DNA of 64,000 bases from Qipengyuania mesophila (GTDB taxonomy: Bacteria; Pseudomonadota; Alphaproteobacteria; Sphingomonadales; Sphingomonadaceae). The notes under the pieces are model-generated. The model saw only the letters and a list, made by a program, of their open reading frames with translations. It was not told where the DNA came from and searched no databases. Each line of letters begins with the position of its first letter. The first letter of the stretch is position 1. This document shows, piece by piece, positions 36,029-45,445 of this stretch. Location of the stretch: NCBI RefSeq assembly GCF_019711655.1, contig NZ_JAIGNU010000003.1, positions 62,001-126,000 of the forward strand. The letters run 5' to 3'. A program made the position numbers and the translations under genes.

Positions 36029-36720
36029 TCCTCGGCGGCAGCTTCGGGTTCTGCGCGCGGCTTGCTATCGAGCAGGCCCGTGCCGAAGTAGGCTCCCAGC
36101 GCTGAGATCACTGCGACCAGCAGCGAGCCTACGGTCACGCTTGCGGTGAAGGGGAGGAGGTTGATCCCTACCGCGTAGGCGCCCCAGATCACCACGCCGA
36201 CCAGCGCGGACAGCAGCAAGGCGCCGATCCCCGGGCGCGGGCCCGAGCCCGGCCTGACGAGGCGGATTGCCGCCCCGATCAGCGCTCCCAGAAGGCTGGC
36301 GAACAGCGTCCTGAACGGAAAGCTGAACTGGATCCGGTCCTCGCTCGCCGGCATGCCGATCATCGAGCCGCTGACCGTGACCATGCCGGTCGACTCGGAC
36401 CGCAAGACCGCGGTGGCCTCACCGGCGGCGTTGAGCTTCACCGAAGACGGCGAAAGATACCCGAACGGGTCAACGGTCAGATTGACGATCTTGCCCGCCG
36501 GATTGTCGATTCCGCCCGCCGTGACGGTGACGGTGGACGTGCCGATACCCCAGCCCTCGATCGAACCGGCATCGAGGCTGACCTTGAGGATCGGTTGCAG
36601 GGGGAGGCGCAGTTCGATCCCCTCGCGATCGAAGCGCGTGACGATCCGAAGCAGGGCCCCGTCGGGAGCTGTCGGCACGCGGATGGTGATATTCACGAAA
36701 GGTGGGCTCGTCTTCGACAC
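36025..36720 (-). CDS. Membrane protein with Ig-like N-terminal domain
   Basis: A 231-residue protein. The first 130 residues are strand-rich, with TVTAGGIDNPAGKIVNLTVD and EATAVLRSESTGMVTVSG, like a bacterial Ig-like fold. Three hydrophobic segments follow (TLFASLLGALIGAAIRL, IGALLLSALVGVVIWGAYAV and TVGSLLVAVISALGAYF), then a charged tail. There is no N-terminal signal. It is convergent with the hydrolase operon, touching its end, and may belong to the same system, for instance as a membrane anchor or immunity protein. Family unknown. Confidence 0.75.
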   Translation of the reverse strand: MSKTSPPFVNITIRVPTAPDGALLRIVTRFDREGIELRLPLQPILKVSLDAGSIEGWGIGTSTVTVTAGGIDNPAGKIVNLTVDPFGYLSPSSVKLNAAGEATAVLRSESTGMVTVSGSMIGMPASEDRIQFSFPFRTLFASLLGALIGAAIRLVRPGSGPRPGIGALLLSALVGVVIWGAYAVGINLLPFTASVTVGSLLVAVISALGAYFGTGLLDSKPRAEPEAAAED

Positions 36721-36930
36721 GATGAAGGGGCTCGAATCGACCGCCGTCCATTCGCACTATAAAGCGATGCGCCTACCTGAACCCGCCCCCTGTACTGCGC
36801 CGCCTCTTGGCACCTCCGACGAGGCGCAAGGGTCTGTAATAGAAGGGCTACGAGCGACAGGTCACGGTGCCCCCCGAGTGGAGCCGATCGGGAGATTTGG
36901 CAAAATGGGATCCTCACCCAAGATTGCTAT

Positions 36931-36945
36931 TGCGAGTAAGTCGCA
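36931..36945. promoter_or_regulatory. Candidate Fur box
   Basis: TGCGA-GTAAG-TCGCA, a perfect inverted repeat of the alphaproteobacterial Fur type, 38 bases before the receptor start codon. It fits iron control of the receptor-PepSY operon. Confidence 0.45.
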
Positions 36946-36983
36946 TAAGCGTTAGGCGGCGGCGAATCTTCGAGGAGTTCCAG

Positions 36984-39116
36984 ATGTTCCGCTATCTCGC
37001 CGGCGCGCTTGCGCTGGCCCCGCTATCGCCCGCCTTCGCTCAGGACGTCGCACCTTCGGATGAAGCCGCGCCGGAAGGGGACGCGGGAGCGAAGATCGTG
37101 GTGACCGCCGCGCGCACCCAGCTTCCGGCCAGCGCCCTGCCGTTGACGGTGGATGTCATCGACAGCGAAGCGCTCGAGCGGCAGGTTCTTCTCTCGGGAT
37201 CGACCGTCGACGCCGTGTCGGCGCTGCTGCCGTCGTTCTCTCCGACGCGGGAAAAGCTCTCCGGCGCGGGTGAAAGCCTGCGTGGCCGTGCGCCGCTCTA
37301 CGCCATCAACGGCATCCCGCAGTCGACGCCGGTCCGCGACGGCTCGCGCGACGGTTACACGATCGACCCGTTCTTCATCGACCGGGTGGAAGTCATCTAC
37401 GGCTCCAACGCGCTGCAGGGCATCGGTGCCACCGGTGGCGTCGTCAACCAGGTCACCGTCGGAGCCCCGCGCGAGGACGGGGTGGGGTTCCGCACCCTGT
37501 CGCAGGTCACGCTTCCCGACGGGTTCGACGGCGAAGGCATCGGCGCCAAGACCGCCGGGCTGGTGGGCTATCGTGCCGGACCCTTCGATGCGAGCTTCGG
37601 CGCCGCTTTTGAAAAGCGCGGCGCATTCTTCGATGGCTCGGGGAACCGCATTGGCGTCGACGGCACGCAGGGCGAAATCCAGGACAGCGATAGCTGGTCG
37701 GTCTTTGCCCGACTTGGCTACGAGCTTGCAAACGGCGCGCGGTTCGAACTCGTCGCCAACCGCTTCGAGCTGGAAGGCAACGCCAACTACGTCTCGGTCC
37801 CCGGCAACCGCGCGACGAACACTCCCGCGACGAGCATCCGCGGCGATACGCCGGGCGCGCCGCCCTCGAACACCGCGCATCTCCTGTCGGCCTCGCTGGT
37901 CGATCCCGATCTCGGCGGCGGGACCTTCGTGCTGCAGGGTTTCTACAGCCGCACGAACGACGTGTTCGGCGGCGGGGTCTTCGGGACCTTCCAGGATCCG
38001 GCCATCGATCCCAGCGGCAATCTGTTCGACCAGTCGGCCAATCGCTCGCGCAAGCTCGGCGCCAAGGTCAGCTATGAGCGCGCGGTTCCGGGCTTCGAGG
38101 ATCTCGTCCTGACGGCCGGCTTCGATGCCCTGTTCGACCGGACGCAGCAGTCGCTGGTCCAGACCGATCGCATCTGGGTGCCGCGGAGCGACTTCAGCAG
38201 CCTCGCCCCCTTCCTCCAGGGCAATCTGGCGCTGGCCGATGGACTGGTCCGCCTTGCGGGCGGCCTGCGCTACGAGAATGTCGAACTCGAGGTCGGCGAC
38301 TTCACCACCCTGGCCAGTTACGGTGCCGTGGACGTCGCGGGTGGGTCCCCATCGTTCAAGGATCTGCTGTGGAACGGCGGGGTGATCGTCGAGCCGATCG
38401 ACGGGCTGCGGGCCTACGGCAGCTATGCCGAGGGCTTCACCATCGCGGACGTCGGCCGGATCCTGCGCGGGATCACCGAGCAGGGCGTGGATGTCGACGA
38501 ATTCCTCTCGCTCGAGCCGGTGGTGTCCAACAACCGCGAGCTCGGTCTCGAATGGGATCGCGGCGCACTCAAGGCGTCGGCGAGCTATTTCTGGTCGTCG
38601 AGCGATTTCGGTTCGCTCCTCGTGCTGCGCAACGACGTGTTCGAAGTCGAACGTCAGCCGATCCAGATCGAGGGCTTCGAAGCCAGCCTCGCCTGGCAGA
38701 CCCCGCTGCCCGGCTTTTCGCTCAGCGGAGGCTATGCCGCGCTCGAAGGGCAGACCGATAGCGATGGCGATGGCCTCGTCGACGAGGACCTCGACGGGGC
38801 GAATATCTCCCCTGATCGCATCAATCTCGCCGCGGACTACAACTCGGGTCGCTTCAGTGCGCGGGCGCAGGCGCGCATGTACCTGGCGCGTGAATTCAAC
38901 GATGCAGCCACGGCCACCGACTTCGATGGCTACACGCTGCTCGATGCCTTCATCTCCTACCGCGCCGATTTCGGCGAGATCGCCCTCGCGGCCCAGAACC
39001 TGACTGACGAGTTCTACGTCACCTACGATAGCGACACCGTTCGGGTGACGGATAACAGCCGCTTCTTCGCCGGCCGTGGGCGCACCTTCACGCTGAGCCT
39101 GCGCAGCGAGTTCTGA
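36984..39116 (+). CDS. TonB-dependent siderophore/heme-type receptor
   Basis: A 710-residue outer-membrane receptor. Signal peptide 1-19 (SPAFAQ), a TonB-box-like KIVVTAART near residue 38, the plug domain (SALPLTVDVIDSEAL ... IDRVEVIYGSNALQG) and a 22-strand barrel that ends in an aromatic residue (TLSLRSEF). An Asp-rich loop (DSDGDGLVDEDLDG) may bind calcium. I take the ATG at 36984 after GAGGAG. The next gene overlaps it and encodes a PepSY protein, the usual partner of ferric-siderophore or heme receptors. Confidence 0.93.
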   Translation: MFRYLAGALALAPLSPAFAQDVAPSDEAAPEGDAGAKIVVTAARTQLPASALPLTVDVIDSEALERQVLLSGSTVDAVSALLPSFSPTREKLSGAGESLRGRAPLYAINGIPQSTPVRDGSRDGYTIDPFFIDRVEVIYGSNALQGIGATGGVVNQVTVGAPREDGVGFRTLSQVTLPDGFDGEGIGAKTAGLVGYRAGPFDASFGAAFEKRGAFFDGSGNRIGVDGTQGEIQDSDSWSVFARLGYELANGARFELVANRFELEGNANYVSVPGNRATNTPATSIRGDTPGAPPSNTAHLLSASLVDPDLGGGTFVLQGFYSRTNDVFGGGVFGTFQDPAIDPSGNLFDQSANRSRKLGAKVSYERAVPGFEDLVLTAGFDALFDRTQQSLVQTDRIWVPRSDFSSLAPFLQGNLALADGLVRLAGGLRYENVELEVGDFTTLASYGAVDVAGGSPSFKDLLWNGGVIVEPIDGLRAYGSYAEGFTIADVGRILRGITEQGVDVDEFLSLEPVVSNNRELGLEWDRGALKASASYFWSSSDFGSLLVLRNDVFEVERQPIQIEGFEASLAWQTPLPGFSLSGGYAALEGQTDSDGDGLVDEDLDGANISPDRINLAADYNSGRFSARAQARMYLAREFNDAATATDFDGYTLLDAFISYRADFGEIALAAQNLTDEFYVTYDSDTVRVTDNSRFFAGRGRTFTLSLRSEF

Positions 39117-40192
39117 TGAAGCTGCTTTCGCTTCTGCATCGCTGGACGGGCGGACTGGTGGGCCTCCTGTTGGCCATCATCGGCCTGTCCGGCACGGCGC
39201 TGCTGTGGGAGGACAGCTGGATCCTGCTCGACGGGGCGAATGATGCACCGGTCAGCAGCGCCGCGGAGCTGGGCGACGCGATCGAAGTTGCTATCGAGAC
39301 CGCCCCGGGGCTGTCCCGGATAACTTTTGCGGGTGACGAAATCGGCCTGCATCAGGCGATCTATGCGGATGGGGGCGGCGCCTACATCGCGCAGGACGGA
39401 ACGGTCGTCGATCGCTGGGCCGGGCCGTGGGGGAGACCCGAACTCTGGCTGTTCGATCTCCATCACCATCTGCTTGCCGGCGAAATCGGGAAGACAATCA
39501 CGGGCGTGCTCGGAATCCTGTTGTTGGCGTTCGCCATCACCGGGACAATCCTGTGGTGGCGAACGCGCAAGACCTTCCGCTTTCGCCTCTGGCCCGCCCG
39601 TTACACCACCAGCGCGATCGTGCGGCAACACCGCGATCTCGGCGTCGTCGCGTCGCCTTTCCTGATCCTAATCGCAGTGACCGGCACACTGATGGTCTTC
39701 CCCGCGATTTCATCGGTGCTGCTTTCACCGATTGCCGAGCCAGACGCCAAGCCGACGCTCCCGGAGGGGCTCGCGCCTGCCGATCGCAACACCGATTGGA
39801 GGCGGGTGATGGTGAATGCGCAATCGGCCTATCCTTCGGCCGCAGCGCGTCGATTGATGATACCGAGAGAAGTCGGGCAGCCGATCGCCATTCGCTTCCG
39901 GCAGGACTTCGAGTGGACTCCGAATGGGCGGAGCTACGTCTGGATCGCGCCGGACACGGCGGAGATAATTGCAACGGACGATCCGGCGAAGGGCGACCGT
40001 GCATCAGCTGTTGTCGAGAAATTCTATCCGCTCCATGCCGCCAAGGTCGGGGGGCTTGCATGGCGGATCGCGCTGACTTTCGCCGGCTTCGCTCTCATCG
40101 TCTTGGGCCTGCTTGCCAGCTGGAGCTTCTGGACAGCGAAGATTGGCAGTCGGCCTGCCACTGTCTTGCGAGCCAAAGAGGCGACCCGCTGA
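39116..40192 (+). CDS. PepSY membrane protein (PiuB-like iron-uptake factor)
   Basis: A 358-residue inner-membrane protein with four clear membrane spans (about 10-32, 130-150, 180-205 and 320-342) and periplasmic PepSY domains. HRWTG at the start, LHHHLLAGE, WWRTRKTFR and YPLHAAK are family marks of proteins that probably reduce or release iron from siderophores. The start overlaps the receptor's stop by one base, so synthesis is coupled. Confidence 0.92.
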   Translation: MKLLSLLHRWTGGLVGLLLAIIGLSGTALLWEDSWILLDGANDAPVSSAAELGDAIEVAIETAPGLSRITFAGDEIGLHQAIYADGGGAYIAQDGTVVDRWAGPWGRPELWLFDLHHHLLAGEIGKTITGVLGILLLAFAITGTILWWRTRKTFRFRLWPARYTTSAIVRQHRDLGVVASPFLILIAVTGTLMVFPAISSVLLSPIAEPDAKPTLPEGLAPADRNTDWRRVMVNAQSAYPSAAARRLMIPREVGQPIAIRFRQDFEWTPNGRSYVWIAPDTAEIIATDDPAKGDRASAVVEKFYPLHAAKVGGLAWRIALTFAGFALIVLGLLASWSFWTAKIGSRPATVLRAKEATR

Positions 40193-40445
40193 TTGAACAA
40201 GCCGCGCGGTGAGCATCGCAACCGCGCTGGATCAATATTGACCGAGCAGTCGCTGCGAGCCCGACAGCCGATGCTTCGCGTGTTCGACGGCTTGGTCGGC
40301 AATAGTGCGCCGCTCGCTTCCGCGACGATCTTTTCTGAGAATCTCAAAATAGGCGTGACCCGTTTCTCTGGAATTTCCCGCTTTTGCCAGTGAGGGGACG
40401 TATTCGGCGCGATCGCCGAACGGACCGCATCGAAGGGGGAAGGGG

Positions 40446-41348
40446 ATGGTCGGCAGGCTTCGGATTCTCAGCGGCATGGTGCTGGCTTGCGCTGCGATTG
40501 CTTCGCATTCGGGGGTTCTGGCCAGGGCAATCGCCGCCTCGAGCGAACCCCTCGATCGGCAGCTGGCAACGATCGAGACCGGCCACCAGCTTGTGGTCGG
40601 TGCGACCGATGGCGATGTGTCCTTTGGCGGCTATCCGGTGCAACTCGACGGGTTCAGCGGCATTTTCGGTTACGCCAGCGAGGTCGCCTACGTGATCGTA
40701 GTCGATGGCCGCGCGTCGATCGAGGGAACCACTGCCGCGCGAGGCAGGATGCTCCTGATCCGCCCTTTCGCCGCCGGTATCTCGAGCGAGCGCTTCGATG
40801 CCACTCGTCTGCAGGAAGCGCTGGGAGAAGGCGGCGAGGCGGAATTGGCGCCAGACGTGCTCGCGTCGCTCGAGCGCCTCGCTGCGGCGCAGCGACGCGG
40901 CATGTTCCTGGGACGCCTGGCTCAGACCAATTTTAACGTCGCGTCGCTGGGTTCGGCCGAGGCGGAGATGGGGCGCCGCAACCGCGTCGGCGGAGCTGCC
41001 GTGCGCGAGGCGCGCTTTGCTCCGCCTGCACCGGGGATCGCTATCGAGCAGACCATCGTCGAACGCTTCCTCGCCGCGCTTGCCCGGGGAGATACCGCGG
41101 CGTCGGCCCAATTCCTCGATCCTTTGCCCTATGGCTATTCCGGCCCGTCCAACGAGGGACGACAGGCACGCGAAGCGATGGCCGCGGCCTTGATCGAAGC
41201 CCACGACTGGAGTCGATTTGCCGACGCCCAAGCCGACAAGGCCGGCGAGGCAAGCTGGCTCGTCCAGGGGAATGGAGCGCAAGCCCGGATTGCGCTGCGC
41301 CGGACCACCGAATTCGCCTTTGTCCAATCCATCGAGGTCGCAGAATGA
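40446..41348 (+). CDS. Exported hypothetical protein
   Basis: A 300-residue protein with a signal peptide (residues 1-32, VLACAAIASHSGVLARA). The first half of the mature protein is strand-rich (GDVSFGGYPVQLDGFSGIFGYA), the second helical. Residues 195-290 resemble a SnoaL/NTF2-like shape (TIVERFLAALARGDTAASAQFL). It starts after GGAAGGGG and its stop overlaps the next gene as ATGA, the first of three coupled exported proteins. Family unknown. Confidence 0.75.
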   Translation: MVGRLRILSGMVLACAAIASHSGVLARAIAASSEPLDRQLATIETGHQLVVGATDGDVSFGGYPVQLDGFSGIFGYASEVAYVIVVDGRASIEGTTAARGRMLLIRPFAAGISSERFDATRLQEALGEGGEAELAPDVLASLERLAAAQRRGMFLGRLAQTNFNVASLGSAEAEMGRRNRVGGAAVREARFAPPAPGIAIEQTIVERFLAALARGDTAASAQFLDPLPYGYSGPSNEGRQAREAMAAALIEAHDWSRFADAQADKAGEASWLVQGNGAQARIALRRTTEFAFVQSIEVAE

Positions 41349-44300
41349 GCGCACACTCCCGTCGCCGCATTTTTCGCGCCTCGCTCAAATCGGGGGTGGC
41401 GCTCGCGGTCATCGCCATGTCCCCGGTCCCGCTTGCAGCCAGCGATGGTGAAGATGCGGCGCCTAGCCAGTTCGCAGGCAGGCAGCCGGAGCGCTCCTCG
41501 GCAGCAGACAGCCCCGCTGTCGAGGAGCGCCAGAGTTATGCCCTGCGGCTGATGATGCAGGTCTATGACGGGCGCGACGATCTCTCGCACACCCAGCTGC
41601 TCGGCATCGGGCGGGTGCGGAAGGGCAACCGCAGCCTGACCCGATTCGACTACGGCGATGGCGCCGTCGTGATCCGCAAGGAAGAGGGCGACCTGGCGGC
41701 GGGCAAGTTCGTCAACGTCAGTGCGACTGAGAAGCAGCTCGTCTACAATTACGACAGCAAGACGATGCAGGGCGACCGGGAGATTGCCGCGTTCCACAAT
41801 GCGGTTATCCGCCCATGGCTCGATCGTGGCCCGGAGCTGGGTCAGGACGTGCAATGGAGCATGTCCGTCCCGCTCTCGGCGCTCGCGATGAAGGGCCTGG
41901 CGGGACAGGCGATCCGGGTCGAGCTGGCCCGCGAATATTTCGTCCACGATGGCAAGCCGATGGTGCTGGTCCACTATGCCATTCCGGCGTTCACCTATCG
42001 CGATGACCGGGGCCGCCTTGTCGTCCAATGGGCGCGCGGCCTGTCGCTGACCGATCCCGGTTTCGGGATGATCTATCTCAACTCGGCGCTGCATCGCGCG
42101 GTCGCACGCGGCAACGGCTCGGCCTCCACGCCCTATCGCCTGGCCCGGACGATGGTCGCCGCCAATCCTGACGGGTCGGCGATGATCGACTATCGCACCG
42201 TGCCGCAGCTGCAGCCGCATCTGGAGGCGCTGTTCGGCAAGGAGGCGGTGGAGGTGATCCCGGCCGACACCAGTGGACAGAAGCTCGACGATCGGCCGCT
42301 CGAACTCGGCCGGAGGCTCGATCTACTCGCGCTCAGCGTCGGCGAGAATGGCGCGAATGAAGTGCCGGCGACGGCCGCCGCGCAAGGCGCGGAAGACCGG
42401 GGGACCGAGTTCGTCGGCTTGGCGGCAGCGACCCTGCAAGCTGCACAACAGCAACAGGACCAGCAACAAGACGCGGCCATGGTCGAGACAATCGGGGCCC
42501 AGATGGCGGCAGATCAGCAGAAAGCCGCGAACGAGAGGGAACTGATCGAGAAGGATACCCAGACGAAGGTAGCCGAGATGTTCCGTGACGAAGCTCCTCC
42601 CAGTTCGTCGACCTCGTCTGCCGCGGCTCCTCCGGCACCGGCTCCTGCGCCCGCCAGCACTACCACCACCACGTCCTCGGGCAGGGTCGTCAAGCTCCTG
42701 ACTCCGACCGGTACGACCCGCGGTGGCGATGGCGGCGGATCGCTGCTCGACGAGGTGCCGCCGGGCACGATCGACGAACTCCGGCAGTCGTCGGAAAACG
42801 GAACCGGGATTACCGGATCGCTCGCCGGCCAGAACGATCCTGCCGCCGTGTTCGGCGGCGGAGGCGATGACCCCGGCCTAGGGGCGATCGCCGGCAAGTA
42901 TTACGGTGGCGATGCTGGTGAGCGACTGGGCGAAAAGCTCGACGATATCATCGACTTCTACGGCACGCCGGACAAATTCGTCGCCGCCGCCGGCGGCATC
43001 GCGGCACTCCAGGAAGACCTCGAAGATGTGCTGAGCGATGCGGCGAGTTTCGCGGAGGCGATTAGGGGTATCGGCGATGTCGAAAGCGAGCTGGCCTCAC
43101 TGGCCGGTCGTCTCAACGCCAACGCCGATCAGATACGCAAGCTCGAAAATCTGGTGAACACCAACCTCGGCAACCTCCCTATCGACGAGACCGAGAAGCT
43201 GTTGATGAGGCTGGAGGAGCTGAAACGCGAATCGACCTTGATCACGCGGGAAATCCAGTCCGTCGACCGCAAGCTCCAATATCTGAAAAGTGTCGAGCAA
43301 AGCATGCCTGGGCTGTACAGGAAAATTCAGCAGCTCTCGAAGCTCACGCCGAGTTCCGGGATCGCCAATACGCTCGCGAAGATCAGCGGGTTCCTCGACA
43401 AGATCGAAGGCCCGTTGGCGTTTCTTGGCGGGGTTGGCAACGTCGGCTCGGTCTACCAGACCGGGACCGATTTGGGCACCTTCAAGACCACCGACAAGGA
43501 CCTGAAACTGTCGGGTGACTATGACTCCGCGGGCGCATTCGTCAGCAGTCTGACCCTCGATCTGCTCGGCATTCTCGGCAATGCTGCCGCGGGCAATCCG
43601 GCCACCACCTTCGCCGATGTCGCGACCTTCGCCAGCGGCAAGTTCGTCGACCTCTACAAAGTAGTCGCAGCCGAGAGGCAAACTCGTCTCGATACCCAGC
43701 AGACGCTGATGCGCACCGAGCTCAACCGGAAGAAGTCGGTGAACGAACTTCAGGACCGGATCCTGGCCGCACGCGCCGCCGGCAATAAGGAGGAGGAAGA
43801 GTTTCTGATCGGCAAGTGGCTGAAGCTGGCCACCACCGAAGAGGTCGAGGCCTTCTATAGGGCGCACCCGGCAGACTATGACTCGCCGATTTATACCGAG
43901 GAAACGAAGCCGGGCGGCGTCTCCAGTCCGGACTGGCAAAATCCCAATCTGGACCCGGACACCGGTCTGCCCAAGCCCGAATATTGGGCGTACCTCAAGA
44001 AGAACGACCCGACGCTGCTCGCAAGCTTCGGGATCGATCCCGAAGCGCCGGTTGGCGGTTGGCCTGGTGGCATCGGGCCCGAACATCGCCCGAAAGAGGA
44101 ACTGCCGCAGCAGCCCGCGTCGCCGCCGAAGCCCTCGCCGATCCCGGTGGAACCGGACTATCCAACAGCGCCGCCACGGCCGCCCAGTCCGGCTCCAACC
44201 CCGGGGCCCGCCGCCGAAGAACCGCCGCCGCCTCCGCCGCTGACCGAAGCGGAGGCACGGCTGAAGAAAAATCTCGAGGACAACGCCCGCGCCACCGAGG

Positions 44301-45445
44301 AGCTGGACGCCTATCAGGCCCAGAAGCTGGCCGACCTGAAAGCGGAAGAGGGCAAGGGCTTCGGCGACACCAGCTTCCGCCAGTCTTCGCTCGAGACTTC
44401 GGATCTCGTCACCTCGGTATTCGATATGGATCCCGTGACCTTTACAGGCGTCGACTGGGATCCTGTGACGTTCGATGAAGCTGGCGATCTGTTCGACGAG
44501 AACGGCAACCTCAAGAAGGTGGGCCCGGACGACTTCGTCATGACGCCGTTCGATCCGCCCGAGGCCAGCCGCTTCCCGCCGACCGATCCGGATGACCTCG
44601 ACGGCTATCCCGGCACCGGCGAGATGCCCGCCTTTACATATGAATCGATGGTCGGTCAGGAACCCGATCTGGCGCAATGGGAGGAATGGCTCTCCACGCA
44701 GGATATCGCCTTCCTCGAGCGGCTGGCGCGCGCTGCGGGCTATCCCAGTCTGGCGTTCGCTCTCCAGGATGCCGAGCGGATCATGCGATTGTCATCGGAT
44801 CAGGGCTATCGGCAGTACGTCAATCGCGGGCCCAATTGCGCGGGGACGACCGGCTGTACCGGTTCGGTCGGTCCGTGGAAGATTGCCTGGGCAACGGTCA
44901 AGCTGGGCGACATCCTCTCGCAGAGTCGGGAAATCTTCTCCACCGGAGGTTTCAGCGACATCGGTATTTCCGGGTTCAACCTGATGTACATCCTGCGCGA
45001 CTTCGGCGTCGAGGATGGCGATCTTATCGATGTCGAGATCTCGCAGTTCGGTCGGGTTATCTTCAGCCTGAAAGGGCATTTCCTGCTCAACGAGGGCAGC
45101 CCGTTCAACGTCGGGTTGAGGCCCGGGGTGGCGCAAATGGTGATCACCGCACTCAACGAGGGAACGCTGCGACCGAACACGGCGGAGGTGACGATTGCCA
45201 ATGTGGTCCGCGGCGACGCGACCCAGACCTACTCGCTCGAAACCGGTCAGACCGCCGTGTTGCGGATCGAAGCGGATGCGACACCGGAGCCCAGTTCATC
45301 GGCGAACAATTCCATCTCCTCCGGCTCCCGCTCGCGGAGCGGAGCTGGGGCGATCGGCGGCGCGGTTCAGTCACGCTCCATCGACCGTCCGTTCGATCGG
45401 GCGACCATGGGGGCAGGACGCGTTCGGGGAGGGCAAAACCAATGA
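41345..45445 (+). CDS. Giant exported protein with coiled and proline-rich regions
   Basis: A 1366-residue protein with a signal peptide (1-33). Residues 45-300 form a folded N-terminal domain. A Gln-rich helix (about 365-390) and a Ser/Thr/Pro linker follow. Residues 520-780 are helical with long heptad-like stretches (EKLLMRLEELKRESTLITREIQS). A proline-rich segment (about 925-985) precedes another helix, then an acidic region with VTFTGVDWDPVTF, and a C-terminal strand-rich domain with two cysteine pairs (GPNCAGTTGCTG). The end is Ser/Arg-rich. It could span the periplasm or sit on the cell surface. No named family recognised. Confidence 0.8.
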   Translation: MSAHSRRRIFRASLKSGVALAVIAMSPVPLAASDGEDAAPSQFAGRQPERSSAADSPAVEERQSYALRLMMQVYDGRDDLSHTQLLGIGRVRKGNRSLTRFDYGDGAVVIRKEEGDLAAGKFVNVSATEKQLVYNYDSKTMQGDREIAAFHNAVIRPWLDRGPELGQDVQWSMSVPLSALAMKGLAGQAIRVELAREYFVHDGKPMVLVHYAIPAFTYRDDRGRLVVQWARGLSLTDPGFGMIYLNSALHRAVARGNGSASTPYRLARTMVAANPDGSAMIDYRTVPQLQPHLEALFGKEAVEVIPADTSGQKLDDRPLELGRRLDLLALSVGENGANEVPATAAAQGAEDRGTEFVGLAAATLQAAQQQQDQQQDAAMVETIGAQMAADQQKAANERELIEKDTQTKVAEMFRDEAPPSSSTSSAAAPPAPAPAPASTTTTTSSGRVVKLLTPTGTTRGGDGGGSLLDEVPPGTIDELRQSSENGTGITGSLAGQNDPAAVFGGGGDDPGLGAIAGKYYGGDAGERLGEKLDDIIDFYGTPDKFVAAAGGIAALQEDLEDVLSDAASFAEAIRGIGDVESELASLAGRLNANADQIRKLENLVNTNLGNLPIDETEKLLMRLEELKRESTLITREIQSVDRKLQYLKSVEQSMPGLYRKIQQLSKLTPSSGIANTLAKISGFLDKIEGPLAFLGGVGNVGSVYQTGTDLGTFKTTDKDLKLSGDYDSAGAFVSSLTLDLLGILGNAAAGNPATTFADVATFASGKFVDLYKVVAAERQTRLDTQQTLMRTELNRKKSVNELQDRILAARAAGNKEEEEFLIGKWLKLATTEEVEAFYRAHPADYDSPIYTEETKPGGVSSPDWQNPNLDPDTGLPKPEYWAYLKKNDPTLLASFGIDPEAPVGGWPGGIGPEHRPKEELPQQPASPPKPSPIPVEPDYPTAPPRPPSPAPTPGPAAEEPPPPPPLTEAEARLKKNLEDNARATEELDAYQAQKLADLKAEEGKGFGDTSFRQSSLETSDLVTSVFDMDPVTFTGVDWDPVTFDEAGDLFDENGNLKKVGPDDFVMTPFDPPEASRFPPTDPDDLDGYPGTGEMPAFTYESMVGQEPDLAQWEEWLSTQDIAFLERLARAAGYPSLAFALQDAERIMRLSSDQGYRQYVNRGPNCAGTTGCTGSVGPWKIAWATVKLGDILSQSREIFSTGGFSDIGISGFNLMYILRDFGVEDGDLIDVEISQFGRVIFSLKGHFLLNEGSPFNVGLRPGVAQMVITALNEGTLRPNTAEVTIANVVRGDATQTYSLETGQTAVLRIEADATPEPSSSANNSISSGSRSRSGAGAIGGAVQSRSIDRPFDRATMGAGRVRGGQNQ

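Noticed and set aside
43097..44677. 526-residue frame antisense to the giant exported protein
   Set aside because: No start signal or domain; the plus-strand gene has signal peptide, coupling and domain pattern.
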